A stretch of 6,528 bases of DNA from Burkholderiales bacterium (lineage in GTDB: Bacteria; Pseudomonadota; Gammaproteobacteria; Burkholderiales; Burkholderiaceae_A), in NCBI GenBank assembly GCA_030834045.1, contig JAURFZ010000078.1, positions 1 to 6,528 on the forward strand, in the 5' to 3' direction. Position 1 is the first letter of the stretch. The number at the start of each line of letters is the position of its first letter. Shown here in pieces: positions 1 to 6,134 of this stretch. The notes under the pieces are model-generated. The model ran no database searches. It saw only the letters and a list, made by a program, of their open reading frames with translations, and was not told where the DNA came from. A program made the position numbers and the translations under genes.

Positions 1-501
1 GAGGCTGAATCCCAAGGCAAAGGTCTGGGGCTACCCAAGCTAAGCAAGGGCCTTGGCTGGTTTGACCACGAGTGGTCAAGCAGCATTCTGCCCCCCAGGG
101 CAGTCGGCTGGGATTGGATTGGCATTCATCTTCTGGATGGAGGAAGTCTGATGGCCTTTCAGCTTCGCAGCCAGACGGCCGAGGCAGTCTGGACAGAGTT
201 TGATGAGCGCGACCGACTGGGGCGTCGAGTCGCCCTTGCCCCGAGTGCTTCGGTTCGCTGGGAGGCGGTTGGCCAGTGGCGCTCGCCGAACTCGCTTGCG
301 GTCTATCCACGAGCATGGATTCTGTATGCAGCGAGCCGTAGGCTTGAGATTCGGCCCCTCATGCCGAATCAGGAATTTGATGGACGGACCTCAACGGGCA
401 TCGTTTATTGGGAAGGCGCTGTTGAGCTGTACGATGGAAGCAGACTTATCGGGCGTGGCTACCTTGAGATGACAGGTTATGCGCAGGCCATGCAGCTCTA
501 A
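1..501 (+). CDS. AttH / carotenoid 1,2-hydratase-like lipocalin-fold protein, C-terminal part (5' truncated)
   Basis: The reading frame is open from base 1 to a TAA at 499-501 and gives 166 residues; the true start lies upstream of the window. The ATG at 151 is internal, because conserved sequence precedes it. Motifs typical of the AttH/CrtC-like family are visible: WFDHEWSSS (visible residues 20-28), AVGWDWIGIHL (34-44), YWEGAVELY (136-144) and GRGYLEMTGY (151-160). Family members are usually about 350-380 residues, so roughly the last 45% is present. The family has two lipocalin-like beta-barrel domains and is often exported. CrtC hydrates carotenoids, but most AttH-like proteins have no proven reaction. 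In proteobacteria they often follow genes for a LolD-like ATPase and an FtsX-like permease, which would lie off the left edge; that is family knowledge, not seen here. The family call is firm, but enzymatic function and signal peptide cannot be judged. Confidence 0.88.
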   Translation, partial: EAESQGKGLGLPKLSKGLGWFDHEWSSSILPPRAVGWDWIGIHLLDGGSLMAFQLRSQTAEAVWTEFDERDRLGRRVALAPSASVRWEAVGQWRSPNSLAVYPRAWILYAASRRLEIRPLMPNQEFDGRTSTGIVYWEGAVELYDGSRLIGRGYLEMTGYAQAMQL

Positions 502-511
502 AATATTTTAG
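498..511. repeat. 14-bp perfect AT-rich palindrome over the attH-like stop codon
   Basis: CTAAAATATTTTAG is identical to its reverse complement and includes the TAA stop codon of the upstream gene. It lacks a loop and a following T-run, so it is a poor intrinsic terminator. It could be a regulator-binding site or an AT-rich element ahead of the gene starting at 585, or it could be chance. No known regulator consensus is recognised. Confidence 0.35.
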
Positions 512-570
512 TCCCTGCCTTTGCTGCCGAATTCCTACACTAAGTGCGGGACAATGGGGTGTTTGACCAT

Positions 571-577
571 AAAGGAG
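571..577 (+). promoter_or_regulatory. Shine-Dalgarno site that fixes the GTG start at 585
   Basis: AAAGGAG lies with its AGGAG core at 573-577, seven bases before GTG at 585. This spacing favours GTG 585 over the in-frame ATG at 594, which would be 16 bases away. No convincing -35/-10 pair was found in the 502-570 gap; GACAAT at 550-555 resembles a -10 but has no matching -35. Confidence 0.75.
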
Positions 578-584
578 TTTTGAA

Positions 585-1181
585 GTGAAGAAGATGATTA
601 TTCTTGTGGTGGTGCTGGTTCTTATTGCGGGTGGCGCAGGAGGCTTTGCATTCATGCAATATTCATCGGCAAGCCAGGTCCAGGTCGAGCTTGAGAAGCT
701 TCAAGAGATTCAACAGAAATTTGATGCCCTTGTTAAAGAGTCGGAGAGTCAGCAGGCCTCTATTGCATCGCTCATCGAGAAGGCCCAGCAGTTTGATGCT
801 GTAAAGGAAGCCTTATCAAACGGCGTACTGCTACAAGACCTGGAGGCTATTCTTAAGGCGCAGCCGGCGCAAACTCCCGAGCGTATTCTTTCGCTTGGTG
901 CCCTGCGGTTAATCGTAAAGGGCAAGAACGACCCCTCCACCACCGAGGCCTACGACCGAGCGCTAAAAATGGTTGATATCGATAACAAGCTCGCCTCGAT
1001 CTGTGCAGCCCAAGCCGGCATGATGGCAGCAGGTAAGAAGATTGAACTGCTTAGCGAATGCCGCAAGCGCCAAGATGCCATGGCTGGCGGCGCACCGGCT
1101 GCCGCGCCTGCACCCGCTGGGGCAGCAAATACGCCAGCGGCCGCTCCTGCAGCGCAGCAGGCACCATCGGCAGCCCGCTAA
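585..1181 (+). CDS. Hypothetical membrane-anchored coiled-coil protein with Ala/Pro-rich tail
   Basis: I do not recognise this 198-residue protein. It begins with Lys-Lys at residues 2-3, followed by a hydrophobic segment at about 4-24 (ILVVVLVLIAGGAGGFAFM region). This suggests a single signal anchor with the N-terminus inside and the rest in the periplasm. There is no lipobox and no clear signal peptidase site. Residues 30-78 are rich in Glu, Gln, Lys and Leu and look like a coiled coil (VELEKLQEIQQKFDALV). A second mostly helical region spans about 82-163 and carries the only two cysteines, C140 and C159. Residues 167-198 are almost entirely Ala, Pro, Gly and Gln, like flexible envelope linkers. 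The GTG start has a good ribosome-binding site. The gene is 83 bp downstream of the attH-like gene on the same strand, so cotranscription is possible. A role in envelope organisation would be only a guess. Confidence 0.82.
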   Translation: MKKMIILVVVLVLIAGGAGGFAFMQYSSASQVQVELEKLQEIQQKFDALVKESESQQASIASLIEKAQQFDAVKEALSNGVLLQDLEAILKAQPAQTPERILSLGALRLIVKGKNDPSTTEAYDRALKMVDIDNKLASICAAQAGMMAAGKKIELLSECRKRQDAMAGGAPAAAPAPAGAANTPAAAPAAQQAPSAAR

Positions 1182-1226
1182 AGCCTTCGAGGTCTCACGC
1201 AACCGAAAGAGGGTGGTGCTCGCAAC

Positions 1227-2327
1227 CTAATTGTTCTTAAAGGCCTGAGGCTGTTCTTCTTGCGAGAAAGTAACAACATGGTCGACTTCAAGCCGAATAC
1301 CAATGGGCTCATTTAAGGGGTGATCGTGGTGGCTTGGAACAAGTGACAAGATTCGTTCACCGTTCGGAAGCTCAAGCGTGTAAAGAAAGTCGGCCCCTCG
1401 AAAGTTTTTCTGCACAACTTTTGCCTTCAGGCTGCTGTCGTCGTCATGCACCACATCGTCAGGACGAAGCAGCACACGCACCAGTTTCTCGGGATATTCT
1501 TCATCGCAGCAGCAGTCTGCCAAGGGCAGGCTTCCCAAAAGCGTGGTCACAGAGTGGTCGCACTGACGGCCTGATATAAGAGCACCCTCACCAATGAAAC
1601 GCGCCACATCCGCCGAGCAGGGCTCGTGATAGACCTCATAAGGGCTGCCCCACTGCACAACGCGTCCCTCGAACATGACCCCAAGCTGGTCAGCCATTGT
1701 GAAGGCTTCGGTCTGATCGTGCGTCACTACAATGGCGGTGGTCTTTGCAGCTTTAAGAATCTCGCGCACCTCGCGGGCAAGACGTGCCCGTAGCGAGGGG
1801 TCTAGGCTTGAAAACGGCTCATCAAGCAAGATAATTTGTGGCTCGGGTGCAAGGGCGCGAGCGAGGGCAACGCGCTGGGCTTGTCCGCCCGAGAGTTCAT
1901 GGGGCATTCGTTCGTGAAGGTCTGCTAGTCCTACAAGTTCAAGCATAGCCCTCGCCCGACTGCCTTGGGCAGGGGTAGCTTCTTTGGGGCGGCCACGGGT
2001 CAGGCCAAACAAGATATTGGCCTCAACAGTAAGATGGGGGAAGAGGGCGTAGTCTTGAAAGACCATCCCAACGCCGCGTTGCTCAGGCGGCATGCAGACT
2101 GAACCCTCAGTAACTACATGGCCGTCAATAAGAATACGTCCCGTGCTGGGCTCAACAAATCCAGCAATAGCGCGCAACAAAGAGCTTTTTCCGCATCCCG
2201 AGGGGCCAACAAGGCAGGCGATATCGCCCTGTCCAACATCAATGCTCAGGTTGTCCACAGCCTTTGTCAGCCCCTGAGGCCCTATGTAGCTTAAAGACAG
2301 GCAGTCAATTTGCAGTCGTGATGCCAT
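1227..2327 (-). CDS. fbpC: FbpC-like ferric iron ABC transporter ATP-binding protein
   Basis: This 366-residue protein has all ABC ATPase motifs: Walker A GPSGCGKS (41-48), Q-loop Gln91 in VFQDYALFPHLTV, signature LSGGQ (145-149), Walker B IILLDE with catalytic Glu170, D-loop SLD (174-176) and switch His203 in VTHDQTEAF. The PPEQRGVGMVFQDYALFPHLTV-type segment and the MFEGRVVQWGSPYEVYHEP stretch resemble FbpC/AfuC of ferric iron importers more than PotA or MalK. Residues about 285-355 form a C-terminal TOBE/MOBE-like regulatory domain. The protein would sit on the cytoplasmic face and power uptake through a permease dimer fed by a periplasmic iron-binding protein. Neither partner is adjacent; instead the gene follows ppk1 by 6 bp and is probably translated from the same mRNA. 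Odd feature: three consecutive cysteines (272-274) in the C-terminal part. The substrate is inferred from similarity; putrescine, sulfate or phosphonate import is less likely but not excluded. Confidence 0.88.
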   Translation of the reverse strand: MASRLQIDCLSLSYIGPQGLTKAVDNLSIDVGQGDIACLVGPSGCGKSSLLRAIAGFVEPSTGRILIDGHVVTEGSVCMPPEQRGVGMVFQDYALFPHLTVEANILFGLTRGRPKEATPAQGSRARAMLELVGLADLHERMPHELSGGQAQRVALARALAPEPQIILLDEPFSSLDPSLRARLAREVREILKAAKTTAIVVTHDQTEAFTMADQLGVMFEGRVVQWGSPYEVYHEPCSADVARFIGEGALISGRQCDHSVTTLLGSLPLADCCCDEEYPEKLVRVLLRPDDVVHDDDSSLKAKVVQKNFRGADFLYTLELPNGERILSLVPSHHDHPLNEPIGIRLEVDHVVTFSQEEQPQAFKNN

Positions 2328-2342
2328 AGACGTCTACCTCCC
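2328..2342 (-). promoter_or_regulatory. Ribosome-binding site of fbpC formed by the last codons of ppk1
   Basis: On the minus strand GGGAGG (complement of 2337-2342) is both the last Gly-Arg codon pair of ppk1 and a strong Shine-Dalgarno sequence. It is followed by the ppk1 TAG (2336-2334), with nine bases between GGAGG and the fbpC ATG at 2327. This supports the ATG start and tight cotranscription, possibly translational coupling. A 10-bp palindrome, TAGACGTCTA (2327-2336), spans the junction. Confidence 0.8.
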
Positions 2343-4496
2343 TTTTTCTTTTCGCAACTTTGTAGGCGGAGGGCTTACACCAATTGAGGCTTGCAGCTGT
2401 TCTTGGGCGTCTGAAGCCCGGTTCGCTGTGGAACTGCCCGCATGGGTCCTTGGCCGCTTTAGTTCATAGCTGCCGTCAGGCCGCATCTGCCAGGCCTGCG
2501 CCGATGTCTGAAGATGCACCCGTAGCCCTTCGCGCAGAACCCGTTGTTTAAGGGCCCGGTTTAAAACAGGCACAGCAATTTCAACACGACGGAAAAAATT
2601 ACGATCCATCCAATCTGCGCTTGAGAGGTAGAGGTCATCGGCGCCGTTGTTTCGAAAGTAAAAGATTCGGCTGTGTTCTAGGAACCGACCAATCGCAGAA
2701 CGCACCCTAATGTTTTCAGAGAGCCCCTTAATACCCGGCCGCAACATGCACACACCGCGAACAATCAAATCTACTTTTACCCCCGCCTGACTTGCCTTGT
2801 AAAGTGCTTCAATGACTTCTAGCTCAACAAGGGAGTTCATTTTCGCAATAACTAAGCCACGTCCCTCCGACTTGGCAATGGTGACTTCGCGTCGAATAGC
2901 CTTAATGATCTGGCTGTGGAGGGTGAAGGGCGACTGCCACAACTTACTGAGGGGCCTAGCCTTTCCAAGCCCTGTGAGCTGATGAAAGACCTCATGGGCC
3001 TCGGCGCAGAGTATGGGGTCAGCTGTGAAGAGCCCAAAATCGGTGTAGAGGCGGGCTGTTCGCGGATGGTAATTTCCAGTGCCAAAGTGCACATAACGCT
3101 TAAGGCCAGTTTTCTCGCGCCTGACAACAAGGCACATTTTAGCGTGGGTTTTATTCCCAACCACGCCAAAAACAACATGGGCACCAACGTTTTCAAGCCG
3201 TGACGCCCAGCTTATGTTGGTCTCTTCATCAAAACGCGCCATGAGTTCCACCACAGCAGTGACCTCTTTGCCACTGCGCGCTGCGGTAATAAGCGACTCC
3301 ATGATTTCAGAGGTCTGACCCGTTCGGTAGATGGTCATGCTAATAGCGACCACCGCGGGGTCGCTTGCTGCAGCTGCAATGAAGTCAGTTACAGTTGAAA
3401 ACGATTCGTAGGGGTGATGCACCAATAGATCAGACTTCGCGATGACTTCAAAGGGCTCCTGCGCCAAAAAGTTAGCTGGGTAGACCGGTGTGTAGGCTGG
3501 AAACTTTAATCCGGGCTGGTCGATCAGGTCGGGCAGATTCATCAACCGCACTAGGTTCACCGGACCTTTCACTCGGTAACAATCCTTTTCAGTCAGGCGA
3601 TGCTCGGTTAACAGCCTGTGCACCACCTCCTCGGGCATGTTGTCGGAGATTTCAAGTCTTACCGCGTCCCCAAACTGGCGCTGAGACAACTCGCCACGCA
3701 AGGCCTCTCGCAGGTCGGTTACTTCTTCATCATCGACGAAGAGGTCGCTGTTACGCGTTACGCGGAATTGGTAGATGCCTGTCACTGTCATACCCGGGAA
3801 AAGCTCGCCGACACCGTTATTCAAGATAGAGCCAAGCATCATGAAGCCAAATGAGTGGCCGGAGACCTCTCTGGGAACGGGCGTGAGCCTTGAGAGAATT
3901 CGCGGTGCCTGAAGCACGGCAAGCTTGCTGCTGCGTCCGTAAGAATCCTCGCCTTCCAGGGTGGCAATAAAATTAAGGCTTTTGTTGAGAACGCGTGGGA
4001 AAGGGTGTGACGGCTCAAGTCCGATGGGGGTTAGGACCGGAAGTACCTCCTCCATAAAGTACTTGTGAGCCCATTCACGCCGTTGTGCATTGAAGTCGGC
4101 AAGAAAATGAAGGACTACGTCTTTCTCGGCAAGCTGCGGCAGGATACTGTTGTTGAGAATGTCATATTGCTGAGCTACCAGTTGCTGGGCGCGTGCTGCA
4201 ATTTTGTTGAAGCTTTCTTCCGCTGAAGAACCATCTGCTTCAACCGCACCGGGCTGCTGCTTCAACTTGGCCTTTAGGCCCGAGACACGGATCTCAAAAA
4301 GTTCGTCAAGGTTACTTGAAACAATACAAACATAGCGAAGCCTCTCAAGAAGCGGAACCGAGGGATCTATTGCAAGCGATAAGACACGTTCATTAAAGGC
4401 AAGCAGGCTAAGCTCACGATTAATAAACTGGCCCTCACCCGCAGTCGGTGCCGTTAGAAAACGAGACTGGGTTTTGGATTGATGGAGCGTGATCAT
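2334..4496 (-). CDS. ppk1: Polyphosphate kinase 1
   Basis: Ppk1 reversibly transfers the ATP gamma-phosphate to growing inorganic polyphosphate. The 720-residue product is full length and collinear with the E. coli enzyme at a constant offset of +16 for key sites. The N-domain starts FINRELSLLAFNERVL (24-39). Catalytic His451 lies in GNKTHAKM (E. coli His435) and the second histidine, His608, in RFLEHSR (His592). Arg391 in MTIYRTG and Arg421 in ELMARFDEE match the Mg-binding arginines. HPYESF (361-366) and YVHFGTGNYHPRTARLY (468-484) are also family signatures. The ATG at 4496 is the only methionine ahead of the conserved domain; no clear Shine-Dalgarno precedes it. The end (about 683-720) is a polar, Ser/Ala/Lys-rich tail that looks disordered. 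The gene is divergent from ppx and is followed immediately by fbpC. Expression is probably tied to phosphate or stress status, but I see no complete PhoB box. Confidence 0.97.
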   Translation of the reverse strand: MITLHQSKTQSRFLTAPTAGEGQFINRELSLLAFNERVLSLAIDPSVPLLERLRYVCIVSSNLDELFEIRVSGLKAKLKQQPGAVEADGSSAEESFNKIAARAQQLVAQQYDILNNSILPQLAEKDVVLHFLADFNAQRREWAHKYFMEEVLPVLTPIGLEPSHPFPRVLNKSLNFIATLEGEDSYGRSSKLAVLQAPRILSRLTPVPREVSGHSFGFMMLGSILNNGVGELFPGMTVTGIYQFRVTRNSDLFVDDEEVTDLREALRGELSQRQFGDAVRLEISDNMPEEVVHRLLTEHRLTEKDCYRVKGPVNLVRLMNLPDLIDQPGLKFPAYTPVYPANFLAQEPFEVIAKSDLLVHHPYESFSTVTDFIAAAASDPAVVAISMTIYRTGQTSEIMESLITAARSGKEVTAVVELMARFDEETNISWASRLENVGAHVVFGVVGNKTHAKMCLVVRREKTGLKRYVHFGTGNYHPRTARLYTDFGLFTADPILCAEAHEVFHQLTGLGKARPLSKLWQSPFTLHSQIIKAIRREVTIAKSEGRGLVIAKMNSLVELEVIEALYKASQAGVKVDLIVRGVCMLRPGIKGLSENIRVRSAIGRFLEHSRIFYFRNNGADDLYLSSADWMDRNFFRRVEIAVPVLNRALKQRVLREGLRVHLQTSAQAWQMRPDGSYELKRPRTHAGSSTANRASDAQEQLQASIGVSPPPTKLRKEKGR

Positions 4497-4497
4497 A

Positions 4498-4525
4498 TTG
4501 GTTACAGTTTAGCCTTGCTTATAAT
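4498..4525 (+). promoter_or_regulatory. Predicted ppx promoter with perfect TATAAT -10
   Basis: TATAAT at 4520-4525 matches the sigma-70 -10 consensus at every base. The best -35 is TTGGTT (4498-4503, three of six matches) with a 16-bp spacer. Transcription would start about seven bases after the -10, at 4531-4533, which is the ATG at 4533 itself or a base or two before it. That implies a leaderless or nearly leaderless ppx mRNA and argues against the upstream TTG (4479) or ATG (4482) starts. Confidence 0.6.
4506..4523 (-). promoter_or_regulatory. Possible ppk1 promoter -10 elements on the minus strand
   Basis: Reading the minus strand, TATAAG (4523-4518) matches five of six -10 bases and overlaps the ppx TATAAT through the palindrome TTATAA (4519-4524). 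A start from it would fall near 4510-4511 and leave a leader of about 14 bases without a Shine-Dalgarno. A second, weaker candidate is TAAACT (4511-4506, four of six), which would give a leader of only one or two bases. No good -35 is visible for either, so this assignment is tentative. Confidence 0.35.
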
Positions 4526-4532
4526 CCAGCGC

Positions 4533-6113
4533 ATGACCAGTGATCCCAGCGTAATCCAAGGGTCTTCAACCTTGGCCCATGATGACGCCTCAACCGGCCC
4601 CGACGATGAGCCTCAGCTCGTGGCCGCCGTTGACCTTGGCTCAAACTCTTTCCACTTGCTTGTCGGTCGTGTTCAGCCCACCCGATCGGGGCTTCAGGTT
4701 GTTCCAATTGACAGCCTTAAAGAGGCCGTTAGGTTAGCCTCGGGACTCTCGTCTGAAAAGCGCCTTGATGCCAGCTCTCAGGCACGCGCCCTGGCGGCTC
4801 TACAGCGCTTCGGTGAGCGGCTTCGCCTGTTTCTTCCCAAGACCGTGCGTGCGGTCGCAACCAACACCTTTCGCGTGGCGAAAAATGGCCCAGAATTCTT
4901 GCGGACCTGCGAGGCAGCACTCGGCTTTCCTATTGAAATTATTGCGGGCAAGGAAGAGGCAAGGCTTATTTACAACGGAGTGGCCCACAGCCTGTCGGCT
5001 GACGGCCGTAAACGACTTGTTATTGATATCGGTGGCGGTTCGACGGAGCTGATTGTGGGTGTTGATGATCAGCCCCTTACCCTTGAGAGTGTTTTTGTTG
5101 GCTGCATCCGATTTAGCCGCGACTTCTTTCCGAAGGGCGAACTCACCAAGGCTGGCTTTCGTGAGGCTATTTTTGCTGCAAGGAAAGACCTTCAGGTTGT
5201 GGCCGGTGGCATCAAGGCGCAGGGCTGGGACTATGCCTTGGGCTCCAGTGGAACAGCCCGTGCTATTGCTGACCTGAGCTACACGCTAACGGGCGAGCAC
5301 GGTATTCGGCTTGAGACCATGCGTGAAATCGTCGCACGATTAACGAAGTCAGGCTCTCTCGATACGGCCGACCTTCCTAGCATCAAGGTCGACCGCGGCG
5401 TAGTTCTTCCCGGAGGCCTCAGTATTTTAATAGCGGCATTTGAGGAGCTTGGAATACAGGAAATGCAGTACTCCGAGGGCGCCCTGCGCCTTGGCGTGCT
5501 TTATGACCTGGTTGGCCGGGCCGGTCAGCACGACCTAAGGTCGATCACTGTCGAACAGTTCATGACCCGTTATCAAGTTGACCAGGCCCAGGCAGCTCGT
5601 ATTGCAAACCTTAGTGGCAAGTTCTGGAGCCAAATTAACCTGGGTAGCCTTGAGGAAAGGCAGGCAATGGCAGGCGTTCTCGACTGGTCAGCTCGTCTAC
5701 TTGAGATTGGCCATTCAGTCTCGCATAACAGTTATCACAAGCATTCGGCCTACCTCGTTGCCCAGTCGGACATGCCTGGCTTTTCGAAGAAGGACCAGCA
5801 GATGATGCATTTTTTGGTCTTGGGCCATGTCGGTAAGCTTGCGAAGGTTCAGTTAGGCCTTGTCGATCGGTTGCAGACCGCAGCGCTTGCCTGCCTGCGA
5901 CTTGCTGCTATTTTTTACCGAAGCAGGGTGAATGTCCGGCTTCCTTCAATGAGCCTAAGGGTACAGACCAATACCTTTGAACTTCAGGTCGAGGGCCAGT
6001 GGCTTGCCCGCCATCCCCTTACTCGCTTCACGCTCGATCAAGAGCGCCTAGAATGGGGCAAAATGGGGTTCGATTTCCAAATCGTTGAGGTGCGCAAGAA
6101 GCCGGCTGAGTAG
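4533..6113 (+). CDS. ppx: Exopolyphosphatase, Ppx/GppA family
   Basis: With the ATG at 4533 the protein has 526 residues, close to E. coli Ppx (513). Ppx removes terminal phosphates from polyphosphate; family members may also hydrolyse pppGpp. The actin-like ATPase fold shows VDLGSNSFHLLV (33-44), IIAGKEEARLIYNGVAH (136-152) containing the catalytic glutamate equivalent to E. coli Glu121, the phosphate loop DIGGGSTE (165-172) and GSSGTARAI (237-245). The C-terminal HD-like half carries the His-rich GHSVSHNSYHKHSAYL (393-408) and DMPGFSKKDQQMM. The frame is open upstream to TTG 4479 and ATG 4482. Those starts would add up to 18 non-conserved residues, overlap ppk1 head to head and include the promoter, so 4533 is preferred. 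No Shine-Dalgarno precedes it. The gene is divergent from ppk1, the biosynthetic counterpart. A strict GppA role cannot be excluded, but the ppk1 neighbour favours Ppx. Confidence 0.93.
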   Translation: MTSDPSVIQGSSTLAHDDASTGPDDEPQLVAAVDLGSNSFHLLVGRVQPTRSGLQVVPIDSLKEAVRLASGLSSEKRLDASSQARALAALQRFGERLRLFLPKTVRAVATNTFRVAKNGPEFLRTCEAALGFPIEIIAGKEEARLIYNGVAHSLSADGRKRLVIDIGGGSTELIVGVDDQPLTLESVFVGCIRFSRDFFPKGELTKAGFREAIFAARKDLQVVAGGIKAQGWDYALGSSGTARAIADLSYTLTGEHGIRLETMREIVARLTKSGSLDTADLPSIKVDRGVVLPGGLSILIAAFEELGIQEMQYSEGALRLGVLYDLVGRAGQHDLRSITVEQFMTRYQVDQAQAARIANLSGKFWSQINLGSLEERQAMAGVLDWSARLLEIGHSVSHNSYHKHSAYLVAQSDMPGFSKKDQQMMHFLVLGHVGKLAKVQLGLVDRLQTAALACLRLAAIFYRSRVNVRLPSMSLRVQTNTFELQVEGQWLARHPLTRFTLDQERLEWGKMGFDFQIVEVRKKPAE

Positions 6114-6134
6114 TTGTTTCATGCCCTCGTCCTT

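Noticed and set aside
151..501. Independent small gene starting at ATG 151
   Set aside because: The same frame is open to the left edge and carries conserved AttH family motifs before the ATG, so it is an internal methionine.
521..555. Promoter for the gene at 585 from TTGCTG (521) and GACAAT (550)
   Set aside because: The spacer would be 23 bp, too long for a sigma-70 promoter. No better pair was found.
1182..1226. Possible bidirectional terminator between the converging genes ending at 1181 and 1227
   Set aside because: I could not find a GC-rich stem with a T-run on either strand. The 7-bp direct repeat CGCAACC (1198 and 1221) is too short to interpret.
2916..3203. 95-residue + strand open frame inside ppk1
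   Set aside because: It is antisense to the catalytic region of Ppk1, with no recognisable motif; treated as a shadow.
3488..3829. 113-residue + strand open frame inside ppk1
   Set aside because: It lies antisense to highly conserved Ppk1 coding sequence and shows no family resemblance. Shadow frames of this size are common here.
4501..4511. PhoB-like half site (TAAACTGTAAC on the minus strand) ahead of ppk1
   Set aside because: CTGTAAC differs by one base from the half-site CTGTCAC, but the neighbouring half-site shows no match, so a full PhoB box is not supported.
6114..6134. Possible terminator between ppx and the acyltransferase gene
   Set aside because: Only 21 bp long with no stem-loop. 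AGCCGGCT (6100-6107), inside the end of ppx, is an 8-bp palindrome with no loop or T-run.
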